This document shows, in pieces, positions 17,601-27,688 of a stretch of DNA of 27,864 nt (position 1 is its first letter; the number at the start of each line of letters is the position of its first letter). Below the pieces are notes generated by a model. It worked only from the letters and a program-made list of their open reading frames with translations. It searched no databases and was not told the origin of the DNA. The stretch comes from Klebsormidium nitens (taxonomy: Eukaryota > Streptophyta > Klebsormidiophyceae > Klebsormidiales > Klebsormidiaceae): assembly GCA_000708835.1 (NCBI GenBank), contig DF237807.1:1-27864 (forward strand). Direction: 5' to 3'. The position numbers were made by a program, and so were the translations under genes.

Positions 17601-20600
17601 GACTTCCGTGTTTGCTTTCACGGCACATTCAGCAGAACCTTCAAATACTATACTTGCTTCCAGCGTTAAGGACACGGAATCAATTGGCCGCCGAGAATGC
17701 ACTCACTGGAGAAAACGGAATCGCCACAAAGTCTCCATCCTGTGTGTCCTCCAAAAACCCCAGCTTCCGGCGCTTCTTCCCAGCCGCTTCCGCACTGCCC
17801 GGTCGCCCCGCTACCGCCAGTCTTGTGCGTTCCCTTTCCGGCGTCCGTTCCGCTCCTTCGGACTTCCGCCGCTTGTCCCCTGCTCCGCCAACCTCAAGCT
17901 TTGTAGCGGATTCCGACCCGCCCTCCGTGGGCCGTGTCACAGTTCCGGAGCTCCGGTTTCCGGCTTCCGGCGCCGGATCTCGCGCTTCTCCCGTTCTCTT
18001 TCCGGATTCACTCGACTGGTCTTCCCTTTTGGGCGTCCGCTTGTCGTTTGCGGACTTTCCGCCGGCATCCGCAGTGTCGCACTCCCGCTCAACTGGCGGA
18101 ACTATAGCAACGTTCAAATCGCGCCTCGGTTCTCGAGAAGGGCTCAGGACCTTTCCTGCCTCGCTCTCTCCCTGCGGGATCGGGATACCGCTTCCGATCG
18201 CCGCAGGGGCGACCACCTCGCCTTCCGGGGCCGCAATGAGGTCGCCTGATTGGCGTGCAACCTGCTCCGAAGCTGCCGTGGCCACAGAACCGTCACCGGC
18301 CGTCGAAGTGACGCCAGCAGCCCCCGCATTCGTGTTGTACGTCCGAAGCTCGTTCGGATCCTTGGCAGGCTCTAGGGCCGCGCCTTGCCCCAAGCCAGGT
18401 ACACCCTCCGAACACTTGGCCCCTCCGGTTCCCAAACCCTCCGCTCTAGTTTCCGCGGCCTTCGACCCGTCTCCGGCGGCTGCCGCACGGCAGCCCTTGA
18501 GCTCCGCGCCTAAAGGGCGTACGGTGCTCGGCAGCAACCCCCCCTGGTAACCGACGCCACTGCTCCTAACCGCTCCTCCGTTTCTGTTCAACCCCATCGC
18601 TGATCTGTCTCCTTGGTAAGGATGTGACCACTTTCCGCTGCCCTGTTCTGATTGCTCAAGGGCGGATCTCCCTTCCTGGGGCCTTTTCACATCGTCCTGC
18701 AGGGCCGCCAGGTCGGGGGCGTTCCAGCCCGGCAAAGTGATATCCACCTTGCTCCGGAGGCGGGTGAGAATGGGCACCAGTTCCGCAGGGTAAATAAGCT
18801 CCCCCGCGACGCCCTGGGTTTGGCTCCGACCCTGGCTAACCTTAGCGTGACTACCCCTGATCGATTCCTCAGTTCGCGGCGTTCCACTGCCGCCCGGCTT
18901 TGCAAACGTGCTCTCCCAGAAGGAAAGCGCGCGGTTAGCGATGGGCTGGTGTGAATGGGCCATGGAGTGCTCGAGAAGGGGGCTCAGGGTTAGGAGGGTT
19001 TGGGAGTCAAACTCCAGCCGCGGGTGGCACTTCTCGAGCGCGGTTAGCAGGTGGTTCCAGAGGGCGGTTAAGGACATTAGAACCGGGTGAACGTCTTGCG
19101 TTGGTTGGGAGTCCGGGGCCTGCGACCCAGACACGGGCGGGGGTTTCCACGAGTGGGTCAGCGCTAACCAGTCCGCGACGGGCGACAGCTGCGGCTGCAG
19201 CACCAAAAGGACGTCGGCCTGGGCCGACAGCTTCCCGAGAAGTGACGTCAGCACCGACATCAGCCCGCTGACGTCACTCTCATGCACCGCCCAATGTGCG
19301 GCTGCCACCTGGAGGGCGTGTCCGAGGATTGCGGCGAGGTCTTGGACTCCGTTTTGGTCGTCTAGGGTTTTTCCGAGGAAGAAAAGGGCGTCTTTTGGGG
19401 GGGTGCCGTTGAGAGGAGCGCTGCTGACGCGGCGGCGTTTTTTTGACATGGCGAGGGAGGAGGGGGACGCGATTTCCAGGTGGGAAACTAGGGTGGAGAG
19501 GCAGGCTGACAGCGCCTGACTGAAGAGCGCTGCGGACAAAGTGCAAAAAGTATGGTGAGTACGGGCGGTCTGCAAGACCCTGGACTAAGAACCATTTGCT
19601 AGGTCGAAGCTTCGGGGGAAAGATAATACAAGGCACCTTAGCCTCGCACCCGAGATGTTCCGAAGGCCCGTCTGCGTTGCATTAGGTGCAAACTTTGCGG
19701 ACTTCGACGGTATACTTGGCTTCTCATCTTTGCCGGAACTATCAAACACTTCGTCAAAAACATCATCTTGGATGAGGGTTGAAGGAGCCCGAGACAAGAA
19801 GGATGAAAGCAGGTACAGAAGACGCGCAGCCCGCAGCACCTACAGAGACTACTATCCGGGAAGTCTTGCATGCCTCCTCTTAAAATTGTAGAGACTGCGT
19901 GCCAAACAGTTCTACGAGCACGCCCGGGGGGGGTCGGCCACGGTGAGCTTCACAATGTCGCTTGGCCAAATCTTGCTGCATGCGTCATTTGACGAGCGAC
20001 AAGGGCACACAAGCTTATGATTCTCAAATCCAGCATCCTTGAAAACGACTGTGATACAGGGCAGGAACAGTTTTCAAAATTTCAATGCAAAAGCACACTC
20101 AACACCACCCTACCCTTTTCTGGGCGATCTGGAGAACAACATGGCCTTTAGCGAAGATGAAATTGGTTGGAAACCAACCAAAACAAAAAGAAGAAAAGAA
20201 AGAGAACTCAGGAACAACTTTCAAGAAATAAAGGGCTTGCCTGGGAGCGAAGCTTCGGTTCGGAGGTCGGACCGGACGACGCGCAGCAGTCGGCTGCAGA
20301 AACCGTGGAACAGCAGGTTGGACTGCAGCGAAAGAACAATGGTGAGGAAACAGATTTCAAGTATAGGGGTTACGAAGCGAAAGACCCGCGTCGGAGTAGC
20401 CCTTCGCTTGGAAACACGTTTCAAGGGCGAAAGAAGAATGGTAGGGAAACAGGTTCTGATCAAGGGATTACCAAGCGAAGGCCCCTATGGGGACTGAAGT
20501 AGCTCTTCACTTAAGAAAGATTTGGAAGGGCAAAAGATTAATGGTGGACCGAGACGAAAAAGCTTAAGGGGCGCGCTGAAAACAGAGGAACCTATCGGTC

Positions 20601-23600
20601 GGCCCTTCGCATGCAGAAAGAAGCGGACTGAGTTCCTGGCAAGAAGGGCAGCTGCGAACTCCGAGGGTTAGAACAGGATTAAAAAGAGCAAATGAAGAGC
20701 AGGCCACATGGGATCAAAGCTGAGATACAGATGGGAAGACACAGCCGTTTGGTTTGGAGAGGCTGCAATCTTTGGACTTGCGAGTGACGACTGTCCTTGA
20801 GATTCAACTGCAAGCAAAACCTGGGCTTCCGGGTTCGTGACTGGTCCCAAACGAACACGGGCTGCGTGTGGCCTCTGCCAATGTGTGTAGCGATTGAAGT
20901 GCTGGCAAAACGTCGCCTACGCACCGAGCGGAATCGAGCACGCTCAAGCCAACTTCGCGCGGAGCGGGAGAGTTTGGAGGACGCGAGCGATTTAAAAACA
21001 ACGGAGTCTCTAACAGCTAAATACGCACCTGCAGATTCTTCAGCTGGGTAACCCGGTAAGCCGCCTCCCACAGTAGCGCCCATTCACGCAGCGCCGCATC
21101 CAAACCCTCCGTCGTGAGGAACCCCCCTCCTAACCCGCGCGTTAACCCTCCAACTCCCAAAACCCTCAGCGGCAGTAGCAGCACGCCAAAGACGGCCTGG
21201 CCGGCCGCGCCCTTCTGTGCGATCGGGACGTCGTTCGAACGGACCACGAAGCGCGTCACCTGCTTCGCGACTTCCTGCCACGTCAGCATCAGCATGACGT
21301 CAGCGGTCCTGGGCGGGGGCGCGGAAGCCGGACTTTGGGACCCCGGAAGGCCCGCCAGAATCTCCAAGACGCGGACGAGCCGCAGCGCGCCGCCCAGGAT
21401 GTCCAAGCGTCCGCAGCTGAGCTCGACCAGCTCGCTAACCGGCCCCTTAACCCGCTCCACAAACGTCTGAACACGCTCGTAAGCAGGCTTAAGCTCTTCG
21501 TGACCCGGCTGAACTGGTTCCTGAATCGCTTCCTGGGGCGGACTTCCGTTTGCAAGTGTTACGGCCAGAAGGAACGCCGCCGGTGTGAATAGCTCCGCCG
21601 CCCCGACCTTGCTCGCCCCGGGGGTAGAAACGTCCGGACTCTGTGCCTTCTGGCCCCCCCCTGAAACGAATCCGTCGGGCAATGGGAGGCCGTACGACAC
21701 TGACGCGAGCACAATCGACGTCAGCTCGTTCATTAGAACCCTCACGAGCTGCCACGTTGCAGGAACGGGTTGGCCACCAGCCCTCCCGACGCGCGACATT
21801 GTCTCCGCTGCGAAAGTGATGAGACCGCGAACCGCCGCAACGTGCTCCTCAGACGGCCGCATTTGTTTGCGGCCCGCCCGCGCGACGCCCTTCACAAGCG
21901 CGACCCACCCGCTCAACAGGGCCTCTCCTGCTGACACGTGTCCCTCGTCCGTGGCTGACACGTGTCCCTTGTTCGTGACCGGCCCTGGGGCGCCGACGCG
22001 CTTTCCGGCCAGGCCCTTAGGCCCTGATGCATCGACCGCCGCACCCGAGATGGCTGGCGGCAGCAGTGGCGAGGCCGGGGAGCGAACGCCGGAACTTTCT
22101 AGCCTTCCTTCCTGGGCCTTCGCAGCCTGGGGAACCTCTAGAGCGGTGATCGACCCGTCGAGGACGGCTTGCTCCCGCACCAGCCCCAGAATGTCTAGGA
22201 GGGCGCCAACCTGCTTCAAGTCCCACGGAACCTCTAGAGCTTCCTCGCCGCCGCGAGCGTCTCCCGTCTGCTCAGCAGCTCTTCCTGGACTGTTCGTACT
22301 TAATGGCTTTGTTTCCGAGTGAGGAACCCCCAGAAACGCGAGAAACTGTCCGAGAACATTGCGGTACAGAGCTGGATCTTTCTCCTGCGCCGCTTTGGGG
22401 GTGCCGGGTTGGGCAAGGATTACACTGTACACTGGTTGAGCGATGAGCTGGAAGACGGAGGACGATTTGAGCCAATGTGCGAGACGTCTGAGGAGGTACT
22501 CCCAGGTGCGGATGCACACAAGCCGGACCTGCGAAAGGGTGTCCGTCATGTGAGTATTGGAACAAGCCTTCGACCAGAGAAAAACGCCGAATGTTTACAT
22601 ACTCAAAGAAACTCTCTTGATTGTGATTTATTGTCCACTATCACGGAAAGCCTAGGGAAGTGAGCAATATCCTACACCAACGATCAGAGGCCAGATGGGT
22701 GTCATAGCCTGCAGAGTCGTTTGATAAGAAAATGAATGGGCAGCCTTGAACCCATAGCGGGATTGACCATCTGACCAGAAGTCTTGCCACGTAACCCAAA
22801 ACCCCAAGAACCCGAGCTCCCTGAAAGACTGATTCGCAAAGCTGGGGCTGATGGACGAATGCGACTGGGCCGAGAACAGGCGGAGCGCACAATTCTCAGA
22901 TAGCCGAAACGTTGCCACAGCCGTCCGATCTTCACCTCATGAACCCGTCTGAAAGTGCATTCGGGCGTCAGCTATCGGCGACCACACCAGAGTCTTACCC
23001 TTAAGCCCCCCTTCCAAGGCTGGAAACAGCTAATCGGTTGAGTTGACAATCTGTTAAGGTTGACAAGATGGACGATGGCGACAGCCTCGTCAAAGGTCCG
23101 TCGGCCAATTCGAAATTGTGCGTTCCGCCTGAGAAGCGGTACCTACCTGTGCCTCGGACTCCTGCCCCAGGTTGGCCAGCAGCGGGGTCATCAGCAGCTT
23201 CAGGCGCCGCACAGAGGGTGCCACGTGGCCTCCTGAGAGAAGACCAAGGGAAAGGTAGTAAAACGATTCCAAGCATGCATCTAATCAGGAGGCAAAGTCG
23301 TACAAGCATGAGGCGCCTAGGTATGGGAAGGGCGGTTTGTTTTAGTCTCGTCGGAATTGCTGGATCGCTGAGATGGACACATCAAGGTTTGACCCCTGCT
23401 GGAGTTCTTCCTGTGGAAACCACCAGATTGCAAATGCTTTATATAACGGGAGGCTTTATAAACTTCAATTACAGCTTTTTGCATCAAACTTGCCATCGCA
23501 CTGTCATTTGAAACTCGTCGATATCCGGATTTGAACTCCAAGTCCAGTTCCTGATGGAAGCCTGTGGCAAATTTGACGTCAGCTTGACGAATGTTACGAA

Positions 23601-26600
23601 AACCGTTGACACTACCCGTTTGCGCTGTTCGCCTTGATGATGTCATCCTACTGCAGGCTTCCAAGATCAGGAACCGGACTAGCTCGTAGGTTCAGGATCG
23701 TGAACCAACAAGTGTCATTCGACGCTGCAACGGCAAGTTTGACGCAGAGAATTGTACAGCGCTCACCTTCTCTCGCTTTCGGTGTGACTGGGCTCTTGAC
23801 CCCGGCGCCGGCCTTGCTAGGGGGGCTGTTCTGGGCGTCCCTGCTGGTGCTGACGTAAGGCTGCGTCAGCACGTCGATGAGCGCGCGCCACGCGGTAAAC
23901 GAGGCCTCACGCACTGCGGGGAGGGCGCTGCCGAAGGTGCACTCCAGGACTGGGAGCAACTTGTTGATGAGCATGTCCTGCGGATTGGGAGACAAGCTGA
24001 TTTTCTGAGTTGGTTCTAGATGAACAAAGACTTATCCTGCAAACCACTAGCAGCAGTAGCTAGTCGTGTGAAAGCTTAATTCCCGCCAAGTTAGTGACTT
24101 TCTGAAGATCTTGAAGCAGAGGAAACGGGTTGCACTTTTCCTGATGACGGGGAGGTAACAATCGGGACGGTTTGGAAAATGGCGCTTTCCAAGAGCACAG
24201 ACCGGAAGGTCGTGTTGAAAAGATCTCGCTTCGGGAGCGTTGACCTGTAGAATAAAAACTTCGGAAAAAATGGAACACTTTCGAGTATTGACCACAATTC
24301 GCCGCTCCATAAAGAGCAGAGGTTAAGATAAAAATGGTTCAACATACAAGTTATGCATGGCAAGCAAGTGAAGATGGGTCTGGATCTACCTTTAACGATC
24401 GTACTTCGAGGTGAACAATTTACGTTGATAGACAGCATACGATAAAACATTGTGAGTACTAAATCAAGCCCCAATCGAGTGCAGATTGTAAATCTTCAGA
24501 ATCTTCAGAGACACCACCTGCGAAACCACCCAAGCAGGGATGTATCTGAGCGGTTTCGATGGGATGTCGCATGAACGCAATTACTGAATACTGATACTAT
24601 GGTCAATCTGGATGGAAGGGTAGGAAAGGTACTTCAGTTGGACTCAAGATCGCCCCAGTTGAATGGGACTCATATCGCTATGAATGAAAGCGAGATGAGA
24701 CAGCGAGTTTGTGACCTGCCTTCGATGTGGGAAATGCGACCCACTTGGGTCCCTCTGATGCACAACAGATCGTAATGTCTTCTAAGATCCTTTTCACAGA
24801 ACCCTACCCCACTTTTGGTCTGGAAAGCTGGACCTTTGAGGGCGCTTTAGTACCACATCTGAGGTTAAGTTCAAGACCACCTTGATCTGGACAAACCGGG
24901 CTTTATTGAATGACTCGATCTTGAAAAGCAGTGTTACTCCAGCTCCTGATTCACAGTGATGAAAGGACTGAACGCAAGGACTGAACTGCGAAATGTTCTT
25001 GGGCGGCGCATATGAAAGGCTGACAAGCTCGAAGTCTTCTTACCTTGGTGATCAAGAGCTCCCCGCTGAGGCGCACTTGCCAAGACCACGCCGTCAAGGC
25101 TGCCTGCTCCGTCCCCGCGGCTCTCGCCAGCGCCAAGATTCTGGCGAGATACTGGGGATTGACGTTCGCTGTGATCGCCTGTCCAGAAGAACACAAAGCT
25201 TTGTTTGTTTTAGCTTGTGAATTTGCTCCCCAACTGTGGAATCCATATAACTGACCGTTTCAAGTTGGCCGTTGCCCAATGGCATCTGACAGAGTCAAGT
25301 TTGTGCTACAAAGAAACATTCCACGACCTCAGACAAATTTTTGAAGCGAGGGGCTTTCAAATGTGAGGTGGACATGTTGGATGCAAGAGAGCCCATGGGA
25401 ACCTGCAACTTTGGGACTTACTTCGGACAAGCTCTGTTCTGATTGCAACAGGATCGCCTGCGCCTCCCGCAAAACTTCATCTCCCGTTTCTCTGACCCGC
25501 TTGACCTCGCTCAAAAGCGTCCCAGCAAGTTTAGGGCCCCAGACACTGGCATACGCCTCCATTTCGGCGGGCACCTGTCGCACCAGTTTCGCAGTCAAAA
25601 GCTGGGCCTTGTAAACGCAGGTCACGGAGCCCCAGGGGTTGTCGATGGCGCGTACCAGAGCCATGACAAGGCCTGACATGTGCGGGGCAACTAGGCATGG
25701 GGGTAAGGAGTTGCCTTGCAGGCACCAGAGGCCAAGGGAGCAGATGACCTGGTAAGTGGAAGGAGACAAAATCTGTCAAACAACTAGCTATGCCTGCACA
25801 TCTTGTCAACCTGGCAGCTTCATGTTTGACTTTTGATTCGGGACCTGGTTGATGAAGCTCACATGGTGCAATCAGCAAGTGGCTGGAGCCCGACAGGCCG
25901 CCACGTTGTGGCAGAACACGCAGTGCTGTGCGTTTACTTTGTAACAGTTCAATTTGTGCTTGAAAAGAAGACAGATCTCTGTGCTTGCAGGAAACTTCCA
26001 CCGATTGCAATCCACTCTCCTGTTCATTCCTGTTCAATCACTTCTATGTGGGACAGGGGAAGCCACATGCTGACCCCAACAAGCAGATAAAGCTCGTTTT
26101 CCTGATTCTTGAAGTCCTTGCGTTAGAAGTTCTTTCCGCAAAGAGACGTCACCACATCATTGTGCAGAAGCTGTCAAGCTTATGGAATCAGGACACTATT
26201 TTGCAATCGGGCCCTTCTGCACAACCACCGAGCAACAAGTTCTGTCAGTCAAGCAACAAACTGACACTCTGAGATTGTTGTTCCACCAGATCCTCCAACT
26301 CCTACGTCTGTTTGAGAAAGAACCCGGGCTTTAAAGCAAAGTAGATGTCTACAACCACACAGGATCAAAAGCAAGTGGGGCTGCTCCATGCTTAAATAGC
26401 TTACCTTGCTGCCTGTTTTGGTTACAAGAGCCACCAAAGCTTCTACCACCCCCTTCACCTTTGCCTCTCCCACCATCGACACAAAGTTGCTCTGGTGTAG
26501 GTTGAAGCCCAGGCACTTGACGGCAGAAGATGCGAGCGCTTCATCTGCATGAGCGATGTCAGCAACCAGGCTGGGCAAGATCTGTCGCAGATGGTCCTTG

Positions 26601-26728
26601 GTCATGGGTTCGCTGGCCATGGTGACATCAGCAGCTTGCTGGTGGCTCAACAGGGCTTCGTACACTTGGGCCCTTGCGTCAGTGTCAGCAGCTAGTGGCA
26701 GGCGCAAAGAATCTATAAAGGAGTTCAT
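13357..26728 (-). CDS. RIF1: RIF1-like protein (telomere-associated / replication-timing scaffold), 9 exons
   Basis: Model on the minus strand, 5' to 3': 26728-26405, 25748-25422, 25178-25044, 23977-23767, 23232-23147, 22528-21029, 19515-17707, 17292-15324, 14639-13357. This gives 7644 nt (2547 residues) with GT-AG introns. Residues 1 to roughly 390, continuing into the large sixth exon, match the Rif1_N HEAT-type region (SSAVKCLGFNLH, SLGLWCL, AIDNPWGSV, VREASFTAWRALIDVL, RLKLLMTPLL, VCIRTWEYLLRRL). The middle (~960-2090) is low-complexity and probably disordered, broken by KRHKGPLTERQREAR...TYTNLDASQ. The conserved C-terminal RIF1 motif TVGDLA...ELRKRMPIR...VRNALRAF is at ~2098-2135. In other eukaryotes RIF1 binds DNA, recruits PP1 to set replication timing and guides double-strand-break repair. 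That role is inferred by homology. No strict RVxF site is seen (K-V-P-F in exon 8 has a disfavoured proline). An in-frame TAG six bases before the ATG fixes the start. Confidence 0.88.
14640..15323 (-). other. RIF1: RIF1 intron 8 (684 bp)
   Basis: Donor GTACGC at 15323 and acceptor CACAGCCGCAG ending at 14640. It interrupts the conserved C-terminal motif right after MPIR. No coding or RNA feature is seen inside. Confidence 0.75.
15324..17292 (-). CDS. RIF1: RIF1 exon 8: KRHKGPLTERQREAR motif, long disordered region, first half of C-terminal motif
   Basis: Encodes residues 1465-2120 plus one base. Its first 35 residues carry KRHKGPLTERQREAR...TYTNLDASQ, a block I associate with plant RIF1 proteins. 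About 580 residues rich in Gly/Ala/Glu/Pro/Ser follow, with small tandem peptides (NPSANPSAN). It ends with LPRSARQVLLAGAVRTVGDL and CGELRKRMPIR, the first half of the conserved RIF1 C-terminal motif. Acceptor CTCCGCAG|AAG phase 0, donor CAGAG|GTACGC phase 1. Confidence 0.85.
17293..17706 (-). other. RIF1: RIF1 intron 7 (414 bp) with short direct repeats
   Basis: Donor GTGAGT, acceptor CTCCGCAG. It contains spaced repeats of CACATTCAGCA(A/GA)ACCTTCAA around 17577-17645 on the plus strand, and a second pair CA(G/C)TGAGAGCTT near 17310-17360. No gene is seen. Confidence 0.7.
17707..19515 (-). CDS. RIF1: RIF1 exon 7: helical start then disordered region
   Basis: Encodes residues 862-1464. The first ~200 residues still look helical (ILGHALQVAAAHWAVHESD, TRLRSKVDITLPGWNAPDLA). 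The rest is charged and low-complexity, ending FLEDTQDGDFVAIPFSP. The chosen acceptor (GTCAG|GCG) is the third AG in a row and the only one that keeps frame with exon 6. An unrecognised extra exon in the preceding 1.5-kb intron is an alternative, so the 5' boundary is less certain than the body. Confidence 0.8.
19516..21028 (-). other. RIF1: RIF1 intron 6 (1513 bp), the largest intron in the window
   Basis: Donor GTGCGT at 21028; acceptor ambiguous (three AGs at 19530-19516). No exon with RIF1 similarity was recognised inside, though its size and the ambiguous acceptor leave room for one. It carries ~100-bp imperfect tandem repeats at about 20326-20600. Confidence 0.65.
20326..20600. repeat. 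~100-bp imperfect tandem repeat in RIF1 intron 6
   Basis: The core (G)GCGAAAGAA(C/G)AATGGT(G)AGGGAAACAG starts at 20328 and 20427. A weaker third copy, GGCAAAAGATTAATGGT, starts at 20529, so the spacing is 99-102 bp. Purine-rich composition continues between copies. Confidence 0.65.
21029..22528 (-). CDS. RIF1: RIF1 exon 6: end of Rif1_N and HEAT-like helices
   Basis: Encodes residues 362-861. It opens VRLVCIRTWEYLLRRLAHWL, the family's SxxCLxTWxxLLxxL helix. It continues as helical blocks (ELVELSCGRLDILGGALRLV, TWQEVAKQVTRFVVRSND) separated by Gly/Pro/Ser loops. A 24-bp in-frame duplication gives GHVSATDE/GHVSAGE. It ends CTGCAG|GTGCGT in phase 0. Confidence 0.85.
21931..21978 (-). repeat. 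24-bp in-frame tandem duplication with CACGTG in RIF1 exon 6
   Basis: Plus-strand CTGACACGTGTCCCT(C/T)GT... at 21931-21954 is repeated at 21955-21978 with few changes. Each copy has the palindrome GACACGTGTC, which contains a G-box core. In protein it gives GHVSATDE then GHVSAGE. Confidence 0.85.
23147..23232 (-). CDS. RIF1: RIF1 exon 5: short Rif1_N exon (RRLKLLMTPLLANL)
   Basis: Encodes residues 333-361. It is only 86 nt long but restores phase 0 between exons 4 and 6, and the peptide RRLKLLMTPLL matches the K-x-x-L-L-x-x-PL helix of the family. Acceptor TCTCTCAG|GA, donor CAG|GTAGGT. Confidence 0.82.
23474..23755. repeat. long imperfect inverted repeat (foldback) in RIF1 intron 4
   Basis: The left arm (about 23474-23600) pairs with the right arm (about 23625-23755). 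GCATCAAACTTGCC (23481-) is complementary to GGCAAGTTTGACGC (23733-). AGTCCAGTTCCTGATGGAAG (23541-) pairs with CTTCCAAGATCAGGAACCGG (23659-). CAGCTTGACGAAT pairs with TTCGCCTTGATG near the tip. The arms are diverged, with several mismatches and small gaps. The right arm ends a few bases from the exon 4 donor at 23766. Confidence 0.75.
23767..23977 (-). CDS. RIF1: RIF1 exon 4: Rif1_N (LPVLECTF...AWRALIDVL)
   Basis: Encodes residues 263-332 plus one base. DMLINKLLPVLECTF and PAVREASFTAWRALIDVLTQ match the Rif1_N pattern (LLKxPxxTF, VQxASxxAWxxLIDxL). It ends in a serine/lysine-rich linker at AGAAG|GTGAGC in phase 1. The following intron opens with a long foldback. Confidence 0.85.
23978..25043 (-). 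other. RIF1: RIF1 intron 3 (1066 bp); nothing recognised
   Basis: GTAAGA donor and CCGCAG acceptor. The conserved Rif1_N helices on either side join without a gap, so no exon is missing. Apart from a minor AATCTTCAG duplication near 24490 I see no structure in it. Confidence 0.7.
25044..25178 (-). CDS. RIF1: RIF1 exon 3: Rif1_N (AWSWQVRLSGELLITK)
   Basis: Encodes residues 218-262. The helix AALTAWSWQVRLSGELLITK matches the family block QAWGWFVRLLGxxxLKNxxL. Acceptor CTGGACAG|GCG and donor AAG|GTAAGA, both phase 0. A nearby second acceptor (ATCACAG) would break frame. Confidence 0.82.
25422..25748 (-). CDS. RIF1: RIF1 exon 2: Rif1_N
   Basis: Encodes residues 109-217, VICSLGLWCLQ through SEQSLSE. 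The N-L-x-x-W-C-(I/L) helix and the VRAIDNPWGSVTCVYKAQ block are hallmarks of Rif1_N. Acceptor CTTACCAG|GTC, donor GAA|GTAAGT, phase 0 both ends. Confidence 0.88.
25749..26404 (-). other. RIF1: RIF1 intron 1 (656 bp); nothing recognised
   Basis: GTAAGC donor, TTACCAG acceptor. No exon, repeat or RNA gene is recognised inside. Confidence 0.7.
26405..26728 (-). CDS. RIF1: RIF1 exon 1: Rif1_N start
   Basis: Encodes residues 1-108 (MNSFIDSLRLPL...TKTGSK). DARAQVYEALLSHQQ and ALASSAVKCLGFNLHQSNF are the opening HEAT-type helices of the Rif1_N family. It ends AAG|GTAAGC in phase 0. An in-frame TAG lies just 5' of the ATG. Confidence 0.88.
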
Positions 26729-27688
26729 CTTCTATTGCAGCTCAGCTTGGTTTGTCAAACGGTTCATGGAACAACTCTTAGGGCTCACGAGCTGAGCCAA
26801 TGTACATCTAGCCCTGTTTCTGCTTGAACTTAGGACTGGCAGATTGTCCGCAATCAGCTGGTCAGCCTGGAATCATCTGATTCATGAATAACCTTATGGA
26901 ACTTCAGATAGTGCTGCTTTCACAAGAGTCTGCTTGGTCACGCTAAATGCTTGGGATAGGTTGAAGCGTCTGCTTTTCATGCAAGAAGACCTTCGATGCC
27001 AGCGTGCTGACTCGTGACGGGCTCGTACCACAATAAAGAATTAGAAACTCGCAATGCCGACCTCAATCAGTCTCCATCCAGAAACTTAGCAGAAGACCCA
27101 ACACACAGCTGCAAGAGATACCAACGAGTGGACCTTCCAACTTTGGACTGCATCTGAGGTGCCCAACAGCTCAACTTTTCCCCTGTCCTCGCGCCTCTGC
27201 TCGTGCAGGGCAGGTACTAGTAGCTAAGGCAGCAGAAAAGAGTCGACATTGAACAATCTTTTTGAGGACTGTTCAATTTCCTTCCCGCCAAAAAAGAGTT
27301 GTACCGCACGGACGGGATACATGTACCGGGCACTTTTGAGCGACCTTAACACGCTCGGTCAGTGACGATTCCAGCGGTTCTCCGGACTAATCAAACAAGC
27401 GGTGAACCGATCAGTCCCCCTGCGGGGGACTGTGGCTTGCCATTGTTGATAGTCCGGTACATACTTTTCAACCCTACCCGGAACTCGGAAAGAACCCGGT
27501 TACTTCCGGTCACATGCAAATGCTCAAATGCAATCCTGAACTTTTTGGGTTTGCCTTACGTTAACCCAGGGTCACGAGGTCAATCACAGGCTGCAAACAA
27601 ACCCGAAATATAACCGCTTCTGAAAACTCGACGAAGCCCGTCATCGCCGGTCGAAGCACGTCAGTACCGACCGGCGTTCCTTATATTG
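26729..27688 (-). other. 5' flank of RIF1; no gene recognised
   Basis: Contains the RIF1 5' UTR and promoter by position, but no distinct core element is seen. Two perfect short hairpins are present: TTGAACA...TGTTCAA (27250-27276) and CAGTCCCCC-TGC-GGGGGACTG (27412-27432). Open frames here show no domain. Confidence 0.5.

Noticed and set aside
19585-19839. Minus-strand frame (SSFLSRAPSTLIQDD...) in RIF1 intron 6 as a missing exon
   Set aside because: I could not find a GT/AG pair giving the needed phase, and the peptide has no visible RIF1 similarity. Kept as an open question in the exon 7 finding.
27412-27432. CAGTCCCCC-TGC-GGGGGACTG as a rho-independent terminator
   Set aside because: The hairpin is perfect but lacks a U-tract, and the context is a eukaryotic 5' flank.
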